Positions 49,801 to 61,800 of a stretch of 64,000 bases of DNA are shown piece after piece. This DNA comes from Hormiphora californensis (taxonomy: Eukaryota; Ctenophora; Tentaculata; Cydippida; Pleurobrachiidae). The stretch is taken from assembly GCA_020137815.1 (NCBI GenBank), contig CM035359.1, positions 5,835,179 through 5,899,178 on the forward strand, written 5' to 3'. The position numbers and the translations under genes are program-made. The notes under the pieces were generated by a model. That model saw only the letters and a list, made by a program, of their open reading frames with translations, made no database searches and was not told the DNA's origin. Every line of letters starts with the position of its first letter. Within the stretch, counting starts at the first letter, position 1.

Positions 49801-52800
49801 GGAATGATGAAACTAGCCACCAAAATAAATTTCACTCAATGGACCGTGATTTAGAGGTTGGCCACATCTCCGACTGAAACCCAATCAAACTTCAGTAATT
49901 TGGGGTCCCTCATCCTATCCTGTAGTTTGAGATGTAATTGGCCCTTAAGCGTTCTTTTGCCTGAATTGGATAGATACAGGAAGTGGTTCTACTTAAGGGG
50001 TACTGGCTAAATAACAGGAGTTTTTGGTACCTGTGCTCCTGCACTAGATTGTGCTACAAGAACTAGACAACTCGCATCTAGAGATCCAATATCCATACCT
50101 AACAAGCTACGGGAATGGATGAAGGACACCCGAAATTATATGAAGGTTGATGGGTTTCAGGGCCGGATTTCTGTGATTTTAGCCAGCTCCATAAAATAGT
50201 TTCAAATGTAGTTTTTTTTTCACTAACCTATCAGATAGATGGATGAAAATGCGTGGCCGTTGGGAGTGGGCTGAATCTAGGTTATATCGCCAAACAATTC
50301 AGAGAGGGTTTCTAAGGCCAATCTCACCAGAACATCAAAAATTCCAAACCTGTAGTGTGGGGTAACTTATGGGCAGCCCCGTCCAAAAGTTACCCCAAAT
50401 TCAAAAAATGGTTGGGGTAACATTTGCCACCCCCCTATATCTTAAATTTAAGTAATTGATCGGGTTTGCAAAAATGGTTTGCCAGGCCGCATTATTGATC
50501 GAACACCCTTCCATCTATGGAGCACACTTGGATTCGGTATCATAGCCCGGTCAAATCTATGGGTACCCATTTTTGACCTTGAACATTTTTAAGCGATTTT
50601 GACATCAATATGTTTGCCCCCTATTAGGAGGCTAATTAGCATACGAATTGAAAAAAAATATGTAGCCGTTAGTTAAGACTATTTTAGGCAATTACTTGTA
50701 ACACCCCAAAACATTATGCCAATATCTGTCTTATCTGTTGGTATTTTTGGGCTAAAGACCCAAATTTTTGAATAGGGCCAAAGTTACCCACCTGCGCAAA
50801 ACAAAGTTACCCCAGATTACGGACTTACTAGTGGTACGGAGACGAGCAACTGAAAGACACGGATGCACACCACAATACATACAATATCCAGTTTTTATGA
50901 GCTAACTCGCAATCCACAAAATATGATCCTAGAATACCTGAGTTTGGAGGGGGTAATTGGAGTGTAATTTGAGGGTATTAAACTTCTGTGATTGTGTTAA
51001 TAAATAGTTTAGGTAAAATATTTTATAACTATATAGTGGCTGCTTGAAATCTTTATTAACCTGTACAATCAATAATAATAACGTGTCGACCTGTCTCCAC
51101 TGTTTACTAGCCGTCGTTAACCTTGCACTCCGATTCTCTATAGATACTGAGATAAAATCTAGAGAATATGAGGGGGAAGGTATACATCTGAAATTGTTTT
51201 TGTTTTGCCGTATTTTTATGAAACCACGCACAATGAGTCGTTCATGTGTTATTGGCGATAACTTACTGATGTGTGTGATATACATGGTGGTAAACAGGAA
51301 AAGGAAGGTGTAACAGACCAACTTTGCGAAAAACAATGCCGATGCAAAACCTAGAACACCTGAAAACAGGAAATTTGTGGTGAATCTGTCATCGATTCAA
51401 TTTCACAAAACTAGTTGAGGGAAAAAAAAAAGAGTGATTCAGGCCGAGGTCACGGTATTATATCTATAATCGTGGTTTGTGTACTTACAGGTATCTGAGA
51501 GCGTCCCAGAATAGATGCAGGAATACTGTTAGGAGTCTCTCATACTCTATTCGATCCTCCATCATCTGAGTCAAAACTTAGGAGAGGAGAATAGGTTCTT
51601 ACAGAATGGTGTATATTAATATGCATGAGTCATTGAAGTATAAACTAGTGAGATGTTTGAGTCTAATTAGCTATGAGCTGACTGAAAGTTACGTGTTCTA
51701 CTGTGTGCTAGTGTTTTGTAGGGATCTCACTAGCCTCTCCCTCATCCCTCCTCACGTCTCAAACTGGGGAGGGTGTGTGCGAAGACCGACAGCTTGGGTG
51801 CGTGGGGGGGGGGGGGGGGTGAGAAGTGTATCAGGGGATGTAGTGTGTTCGTAGGTAAGTATGTACCAAATCTGGAAACTTAGATTTCTACTAAAATTGA
51901 ACCAGTTACTAAACCTAAACTTCTGTATACTACATACTTCAGGAGTGAAAGTTTTTTTGAGACTCACTGGTAGGTAGAAAAGAAAGACAATAACGCCCCA
52001 GTCCACCTATACGATGTGCTGGGAAGATAAGGATTAGGCCCTCTGCAAATATATTCGGATTTTGGTAAGGTCGGTGTACGATCAGGGGGTTTTATACAAT
52101 GTTGGCCCCCACTTTTCCGATATGCTGACGCTGTCTAGTAGCGTCTCCCTTCCAGCACATCCTCCCTACATATAGGGACTCCTAATTATAAATATGTCAG
52201 GAAATAGCACGTTGTAATTTATTCAAGATTGCCGGGTGGTGTAAGTAAAACGGGCCTGCTTTACTGTATAACATTGCCCGAAATACTTTCTATTCGGTGG
52301 GGCTTGCCTATATTGTATGAAAATACTTAGTTCTTTCGGCACCAGGCCAATGGAACCAGCTTACTCAAACACATGTTGGTATCAGGCCAATAAAATTATT
52401 AATGAAACAACCTCCCTCAAATATTGACTGGCCACCAGACACCAAGCGAGAGAGAGAGAGAGAGAAGGAGAGAGAGAAGAAGGAGCGAGAAGAGAGAGAG
52501 ATGAGAGAGAGAGACGAGAGAGAGAGGAGGAGGAGAGAGGAGATTGAGTAGAGATGGAAGAGAGGGAGACTTTCTAGGGAGTGAGTGGCACACGACTTTC
52601 AATTTTCTAACTATGTGAGCTGATGTGGAGAGACGAGAGAGAAGGGAGAGGAGGAGAGAAAGAGAGAGAGGGGGAAAAACAAAAAAAAAACAAAAAAGGG
52701 AATGAGAGAGAGAGAGAGAGAGAGAGAAGAGAGAAAGGAGAGAGAAGAGAGAGGAGAGAAATGAGAATGAGAGAGAGAGAGAGAGAGAGAGGATAAGATG

Positions 52801-55800
52801 AGAGAGACAGGAGAGAGGATTTGAGCGCGACGGAGGAGAGAGAGAGAGCGGAGAGGAGTGAACCCGAGAGATGAAGAGAGAAGAAGAGAGAGAGAAGAGA
52901 GCGAGGGAGAGAGAGAGAGAGAAGACGATGATGAGAGAGAGAGAGAGAGCGAGAGAGAGGATGAGAGAAGAGAGAGAGAAGGGAGGAAGAAGAGAGACGA
53001 GCGATGTGATGAGAGAAGTAGATCGTGGGATAGAGAGAGAGACTGAGAGTTGGACCGAGACGAGAGAGTGGAGGGGAGAGAGAGACTCACCACGTGTCAA
53101 TACTGTCGGACTCTGCTGCGGCCACCAGTCCACCCAAGATGTTTCCTACAGAGGTGTGAGAGTTCCATATTCCCATGATGAAACCACGACTGAAAATAAA
53201 TTAGTAAAAGGGCGTGATTAGTGTTTTAGTTAGTTTGCATTGGTAAGTCTATGAAATATGGTATGTAATTAGCATTTTTAGTTAGTTTGGGGTCAGTTTC
53301 GTGTGTTCTGTGTGTATGTGTGTGTGTGTGTGTGTGTTTTGCGTGAGGGAGAGGGAGATAGAGAGGGATAAAAGGAATTTAATCCAAGAGATTGCAACTA
53401 AATTCTGTCAAAGGTTAATTGTACGGAAATTCCAACATACGACCATTTCTCTATCTTTATTTTTAACCTTTTTCTCTCTATCTCTCTATCTATATCTCTC
53501 TCTCTCACTTTTTTCTCATTCTCTCTCTCTCTTACTCTGTCTCTCCCATCTATTCCGTGACCGTTATATATGTCTGCCCCACATAAAATTCCTAGAAAAC
53601 TAATTTAGCCCATGCTTATTGCACACGTATATTACATCTAGGGGGATATAAAAATAAGCTTGTTTCATACATCGTTTCCTTCAATTTGCTTTTCGAACAT
53701 CCCATATGAGTGTGAAATGGCTTCTTACGAAAAGGTGGAACTCAATCTGGAAACAGGGGTACAGTTCGTCATAACTGTAAACACTAGGTACTATAAGAGC
53801 CATCAAATGCGTACAAATAGTACACAGAGATGTCTGTTCTTGTTGACAGGTTGTATTGCACTAATGGTTCAACTAACTAAAGGCTCAAGATTTTTAATAT
53901 CTTCTCTGGCTGCTAATCTCACTTTCTCTCTCACACATACCCTATTTAATCCTGAACAAGATCTCATCATTGATATTTAACTAAAGGCTGTTTGATCAAT
54001 TCTATCTCGGAACCATCCTCTTTTGCTCCGTTTCCTTGTATTGTTATTATTGCTATCTTCTCCCTACATAACAGTGATAGAAGTTTATGGACAACTGAGA
54101 CAATTATTTTATTCCAGGAAATAAATCACACGACGGTTTCGTCGAACATCGACATCATCAGGCTGCTAAAAATAAGGTCACATTAATTAATGTCTAATAT
54201 CTAAAATACACGAAATAGGAACTATACAATATATACATCACACGCAAACTAGGAATCAGAAAATCAGATACTGTATCAGATAATAAATTGTTCGATCTTT
54301 TCTCCCTCTTCTCGTTTGTTAATGCTAGGTTTAAGAGATTTGATTAGGATCGCCTCCGTGACTTTTCGTCTGACTGGCTGGTCCAAGCCAGTTGCCAATA
54401 TGTCAAACTCTAAATCAGGGGGTTCTCCATTGTGTTGTGATTGGTAGTGTGCTGCAAGTGCTTCGTTAGGGTAGATATTGGGCGATTTCGCTGCCAATCT
54501 GTGCTCCTTGAAACGCTCACGGCACGGTCTAGCCGTCTCACCCACATATATTTCATTACATAATTTACACACTATCTTGTATACCACTCCCTTGACAGTA
54601 CAATCCAAAGTGGGATGGGTCATGAGGGGGCATACAAGACAGTTAGTAATATGACAGTGTGTTCTGTCGTGCGGTCTCGATTTGCAAAACAGGTTTCTCA
54701 ACTTGGTACCTGGTGTAAACACAACTCGGATGGGAAGAGTGTGTGACCGTATGAATGAAATTACTAACTCAGAAAATGATTCACTAATATAGGGAAGTTT
54801 AAGTATCGTGAGATGTGATCTCGTGAGCACTCCACGATACTTAAACTTCCCTATATTAGTGAATCATTTTCTGAGTTAGTAATTTCATTCATACGGTCAC
54901 ACACTCTTCCCATCCGAGTTGTGTTTACACCAGGTACCAAGTTGAGAAACCTGTTTTGCAAATCGAGACCGCACGACAGAACACACTGTCATATTACTAA
55001 CTGTCTTGTATGCCCCCTCATGACCCATCCCACTTTGGATTGTACTGTCAAGGGAGTGGTATACAAGATAGTGTGTAAATTATGTAATGAAATATATGTG
55101 GGTGAGACGGCTAGACCGTGCCGTGAGCGTTTCAAGGAGCACAGATTGGCAGCGAAATCGCCCAATATCTACCCTAACGAAGCACTTGCAGCACACTACC
55201 AATCACAACACAATGGAGAACCCCCTGATTTAGAGTTTGACATATTGGCAACTGGCTTGGACCAGCCAGTCAGACGAAAAGTCACGGAGGCGATCCTAAT
55301 CAAATCTCTTAAACCTAGCATTAACAAACGAGAAGAGGGAGAAAAGATCGAACAATTTATTATCTGATACAGTATCTGATTTTCTGATTCCTAGTTTGCG
55401 TGTGATGTATATATTGTATAGTTCCTATTTCGTGTATTTTAGATATTAGACATTAATTAATGTGACCTTATTTTTAGCAGCCTGATGATGTCGATGTTCG
55501 ACGAAACCGTCGTGTGATTTATTTCCTGGAATAAAATAATTGTCTCAGTTGTCCATAAACTTCTATCAACTATTGAAGATGAGACTCATATCAAGCGTGG
55601 CAACACATGAACTACATAACAGTGATTCGTAGAATATCGCGATCGACCGTACACACTTATTGATAATCATTTTTTAAACCCAATTGATTTATTCAAGTGC
55701 AAACTCTAAATATTCGGCAGTCTCGTGATTCTTTATTCTAGTTTACAATTCACTGTGTATATTATCCATTGTATAATAAGGCCCGGCTGGCACACATGGG

Positions 55801-58800
55801 GCAAAATGAGGTGTAATCAGCATGACAATGAACAATGATTATACCCTGCTTAGCTAGACTCTGGAACCCTCTCTCCCTCTCTCATACAATCTCTTCCTAG
55901 CTAACACACTACATTGCAAGTGACCTGCAGCAGTATGCTTAATTGAAATTCATAGTTCATGGAGTATGAGTCTTACTTTAATTTTACTTTGACTCTAGAC
56001 TGTTTAGTATTTATGTAGTTAGCCCAAACATAATTACCCGTTTTGTTCCATATGACAACCCCTGTTTAATCCATATTTCTCTCCCTCTCTCTCCCCAGCC
56101 CACTATGTCCCACTACGAATTGTTGCCCCTTTTGGCCCTACTTCTCCACCTTGGAAGTGCCGATCTAATGCCCATGGAGTGTTACCGGTGTATGAATTTG
56201 GTGGTTGATAACGAGAACCAAACCTTTCCTGGGGTACGTTTTGTTTTGTCTTTTTGTTCCCGTATATTTTGGGATGCGGAGAGAGTTTGAACAAGACAAT
56301 ATTTGTCTAGTTTGCAACCGAATCTTCTTCACGTTCAGACATTCTGAGAGAATTGAAGAAGGGTTGGGTTCCCAACAAAACCGACCGTTTCAGATTTCCC
56401 AATGCCACTCCTACAAAAGGACATCCTGTGAGAGAACGACGCACGCCTGCTACATGATGTACATGGATTACGAGATAACAGAGAATAGCGTCAGGAGTGC
56501 CTTTCCTGTCCACGATCCTCAAATAAGTAAGAAATGAAAAGATCGAGCTGTTTGCATAGATTATTCAACTGAGGAAAAACAAGAATTGTTTTGCTGTTGA
56601 AGATATGTATCAGATGATATCCATCTAACCCCCACATCCCCTCAGTGGTAACGTATTGGGAATGTCTACCCCGGGTGGCCCCATGTTCCCACGCTTTCCA
56701 GAACATACGAGACCTGACAAAAGACGACAGAAAGATGAATCTGACATGGTGTGAAGCGAACCAAAGAAGTGCAGAACCATTGTATTTGGGCGACAGTGAG
56801 AGTTCAGGGGCATCAACCAGTTTGAGAAGTGTGATGGTCGTGATGGGCGTCATGTGGCTGTTTGTCAAGTGAGAGATGGAGGTGATAAACTTGTTGGAGA
56901 TGATCTAGGATAAATTGGGGGAGTTATTGAAGACTGATAAAGTTTGCAGTAAAACAACTATCTACAAATCAATAAAATACTGTTTCTATCAAAAACAAGA
57001 GTTATTATTAACAACGAAACTGTACACACTCCAGCTGTAAAATAGGGATTTTTCATTCAAAATTTTATTACTGATTACGTTGTTTTTGTGATGGAATATA
57101 TCATATACCCTCATAAAACATAAAACCCTCATGACACAAACTACTAAAATTTATAGAATCGTTTCTAATAATCATAACTCAGGCGTCCCATGCGTCTCTT
57201 TCTCCTTGTTTTACAGTCCTCGGTAGTCGATCCTGAGTCTCACAATAGTCACAATATATACTATCCACCCAACGGAACAACGTTGTGACTGGGTTCACTA
57301 ACATAGATAGAGACAGAAAAATCTCCAAAACATTTACAGAGCTGGCAGATTCACAAAACTCAGAAAAACTTTCAATTGCTCGGCCGATTCCTACAATATT
57401 TAGGAAAAGAAATCCACAGCAGAGTAAGCCTGAAGACGCGGAATACGCATCTGGTTTATTTTCCTTTTTGAAAGAGTCTAAAATGGGAAACAAACTTCCA
57501 GTGATGAAAAATATAGAAATTGTAAGCCATATTGCTGCAAGAAAAATTACCAAGTCCACTATAAAACTTTTTTCTCCTTGCATCAATAAAATCACAAACG
57601 CCGAAACAAGGTGACATATCACTGTACTGACCGAAACTCTGACTCGGATTGCGGCAAACGTAAAATTCCTACTTTCAGGAAACACTATACAAAATGCACA
57701 TAAGATCAATCTTAAGTAAAGGATAAGAGTTTTCGAGAACATATCATATTCATCCAATTCTCTCAGTTTTTTACCGTCATTTACATCTTTGAAATCTTTT
57801 TCAAGGTAGTTCAAGCTATTGAAGCTTATCCCTAAGTCAATGATGTGTAGAATAGTACATAGAATGGCAGCACAATGGTTTTCCTCATTCCAGCTCCTCT
57901 TTATAGCTGGGCAGCCAGTTAAAACCGTTTTGATTATAATGCACATGATGAACTAGTAAAGGTTAAAAATTAACATTATCAAAACCAAACAAGAAACTAA
58001 TCTGTACAGATTATTATCATGCGGCTCATAAAGAATACAATACTTATTCTGTCAAACGAGAAACGTGGCAAGTGTTGGTGCAAACATAAGAGGACATAAC
58101 ATGACAGTATACCGCAGAATCAAATAAGATGTGCCTGATAAGCTTTTCTCGCTCCAAGATAATTTATCCCCTGACAACCAGTGCTCAGCGTGACATCTCC
58201 AAAATTTGGCTCAGACAAGGGTTCATATAACAGAGACGACAAACTTGGACATGTTGAAAATTGCTCACATTATGGTTTGGGCTTCTGGAACGTTTGAGAG
58301 GGTCTTTGAAATTTGCTATTTGTCTGTTCAAATACATACTATCAATCATCCTTTCAAAAGCATTTTCGGGCAGAGGATGTATATTCCCCTCTGGCACTCA
58401 AGAGATTGCGCTGACAGATTAATATTGGGAATGACAGTTTATAAGACCAAGCTGGGGCTCTTCCACTCACAACTGAAATCCAAGTACCCACTGCAACCAA
58501 CCCCTCCCACTGCAGCCCCCACCCCCCTTGTCCCATCCCTTTCCCCAGCTAAAATTCGTGTTCAGTGCTCTTACTTTTAAACCGGAAGCCATCACATGAG
58601 ACCGTCTGAAAACAAGCATCCAGATGGTTGCAGTGCAGCAGTGACGTGAGTGCGGTGTTGGTGTGTACCGCGCCACAAACACATCCACCAGGCCCGCGCG
58701 CGTTACTGTAGGTGAGAACTCTCCCTCTCTCCCAACACACACACCCCGGTCCAGTATCACATGATGGGATGGGGAAATAGGAGAATGGGCGTGGTGGGAT

Positions 58801-61800
58801 AAGAGATATACTACAAATTATCAAGAATGGATGTTATCTTACCTGCCCTTTCCAACCCAGTTTCCTATCAGTGCAACCACTGCAGGCCACCCTGTAGCTT
58901 GGAATGCCCCAATAAATATCTGAAAAGGGGGGGGGGGGTGTTAGACTTGTTATGTTCTAACCCTCATTTACGGGGCGCGAAACACAGTCTAGCTAGGAAA
59001 TGTTAGATATGTTTAAAACAGCAAAAAAAGATTACTGATCTTCAATAATTAGGATTTAAACAATGGCGGGCTAATTAATGTGTTAATCTTCAGTTCATGT
59101 TACCTGCATAACAATGAAATAAACAAGAGAGTGAATATTCCAAAAGTTGGACATCCCCATAAGCACCATAGTTGTACACGTCACTGGGAAATGGGAGAGT
59201 GGGGTTACTAATATGTGTGTTTCATATCCTTTAACTAGGAGAGAGAGATTGGACTTATCCTAGCTGGCCTGCTTTTATATCCTTCGGAACCGGTCACAGC
59301 ATTGACACCGTATTATATGGGAATCCGGGATTGGGTGATACAAGAGAGATTTGGAATAGTTGCACAATAATATAGGTAATAGGCTTTGTGGTAACCAGGG
59401 GAAACTACAAAACTACTTCCATTATAGACGCCATTTGTGCATTGTGCAATGAATTTCCTGGAGAAGTAGCATGCAGACTAGGTCAGTGATTTCTTAACCA
59501 GCTCTCTCTCCACAGTTCACCGCCCCTGATCGCACTGTCTCCCCTAAACAATACTTACTGATCATGCCGGTTGATAGAAAGTACCGCAAACTAACATGGT
59601 CCGCTATTGTACCGCTGAAGGAGAATTGTATAATAAGGCACAATAATTACTATTACTCGTCATCCTATCGGTGGGCGGACTCTAGTGCTAACGGACTCTT
59701 TATCAAATTCAAGGCGGACTCTATATCTAAAAGCGGACTCTTTATCTACAGCTATACTTTGAAAAAAGTTTAGATAAAGAGTCCGCCCAGTGTAGACTTT
59801 TTAGATATAGATTCCGCCCTGTGTAGACTTTTTAGACATAGAGTCCCCTGGTACATTTTGGCGCCAAATCCCCCAACCCGGACTCTATGTCAAAAATCCT
59901 AAACCAACCCAAAACCTAACCCTAACCCTAACCCTAACCTCGAACCCAAATAATGGCCCTAACACTTCTCAATTAGTATAGAGGTACAGCAAACTCTCGT
60001 TTCCGGCCTAACGGCCGAAATCTCGAGTTCGCTGAGAATGGCGGACTCTATGTCTAATTTAGATTTATGTAGATATAGAGTCCGCTCTTTGTAGACTTTT
60101 TAGATAAAGAGTCCGCCCTGTTTAGACTTTTTAGAGATAGAGTCCTCCTAGAGTTTAGACTTATTTGGACTCTTTATCTAAATCTAAATTTAGATATAGA
60201 GTCCACTGTAGACTTAGAGTGTAGCACTAGAGTCCGCCTACCCATCCTATCATCCCCTAACTTTATAATCCACAGCCACGAGATCATGTCTTCACCCCCT
60301 CACCCCTTCTCCCATTGGTTACGGAATAACCCCTCCCTTGCCAGCGTGTGTGAAGGTCGCGAGGCGACCTGTAGAGGGGTTATTTCGTAACCAATTCTCC
60401 CACCCCTCTCTTACCAAAAGAAGATGGCGACCGCGTAACTACCCAAGAAGGCAGTATCAATGTAACCAAGTAACTGAACCCCATCTGGGTGCACTGAATT
60501 GTTGAAGGGTGGCCATCCTGGGGACTCAGAGCTGTTGCCTAGCAACGTCGTTTTTACTGAAAATAGTAGGTGTCAATAGGTGTTGTTAAGGTGTCAGTAA
60601 GACGTAGGTGTTTTCAAAACACTGTTTTGTGTCAGTAGGTGGCATATTAGTAGGTTTCAGCAAGTATTATGTGTGTATTGTGTAAGGTGTCATGTCGGCA
60701 TGCAACAAGATAACGAAGCACTACTATTACACAACAAGTTGACCATACACACACAATTCTCCACATAAACACTGTTTACAATCCACTAACAACAACATTG
60801 GGTCTGTATCATTGTCTGTCTACTGGCACCACGTATTATTGTAAACACAGTACTTTTAACACAGTGCTATTCTCGGTATTTGTAGTACAATTGGGTCAAG
60901 TCCATCAGGGGGCAACACGGAAAAAAATGTGGAACAAACAAACGAACAGACACCACTTACAAACTCAGTAAGAGTCGGGTGATATCTAAATTTAGGTGCA
61001 AATTGTACGTCAATTTATCAGGAACTATGTTAGCCGAATAGGGGGGTCGGGGCATTATATATTGTCCCACACGGTATTCAAATATAACAGCCAGACATGA
61101 TGTTAGGAACTTACCAACAGAAAGGCTTTTCTTGTTCATATGATAGGACATGTAGACGAGGTAGGTTAGTATTAGTATCCAACTCTTATATCTGAAGAGG
61201 GGGGGGGGGCGTATGTTAGTTATACTAGGATATGGTATCTGGAGATGTCGGGGGAGTGAAAGTTTGTAATTATTTGTATTGAGCAAGCCTACCTTGTCTT
61301 CGGGCGTGTAATATTTCAACCCGATTTATATCATTACTCATATCAGTAGGCGCCAGACAGTAAACCACCCAATATGACTCGATGCTCAGTGTAGTGGGAT
61401 ATATTATGTATATAGCAAGTGTAAATTGAGACTTGTCTAGTTAACGAATGAGAGAGTATAATATCTCATGTTTTAGGTGGCCATATATTATTTCCATGTG
61501 GAAGAAGAGAGAGGTAGGAGAGAGGTGGAATCAGGAATGGTAATAAGGCCAAGATAAAAGTGGTCGGTAACATGTTGAGATAAACGTGGGCACTGAAAAC
61601 CGGAGTACCGAGAAAGTAGAGGCGAGAATTCAAACTTAGCAAAAACCGGTTTCTTGTCAGTGATTCAGCCACTTCTTATCAGAAACATAATTTCCACAGC
61701 GGCGATGAATAAATTATGTCCACATTCCATTTTAGATACTCAACGAACCTGTCATGCAAACATCTCTCAAATTTATACTATTTGTCAAATTTTAGCTAAA

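Larger units (their letters stand above)
54064..55626. mobile_element. Perfect inverted pair of Penelope-like element fragments
   Basis: Two 735-bp arms (54076-54810 and 54833-55567), identical as far as I can read, face each other across a 22-bp spacer. Each carries the 3' GIY-YIG coding part and 3' region of a Penelope-like retroelement. The 15-bp direct repeat CTACATAACAGTGAT flanks the unit (54064-54078 and 55612-55626) and looks like a target-site duplication. About 44 bp of extra sequence lies at the right end. It is inserted in the SLC37 intron between exons at 53189 and 58843. Confidence 0.9.

Noticed and set aside
48253-52085. A paralogous second SLC37 gene or tandem exon duplication
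   Set aside because: All exons are broken by small indels, intron sequence is equally alike, and the edges behave as an assembly overlap.
52417-53133. 238-codon Ser/Leu-rich minus frame
   Set aside because: It is the reading of a GA/CT repeat; only the upper end overlaps the genuine SLC37 exon 7 in another context.
59926-59946. True interstitial telomere
   Set aside because: Only three to four CCCTAA units, enclosed by the terminal repeats of a transposon.
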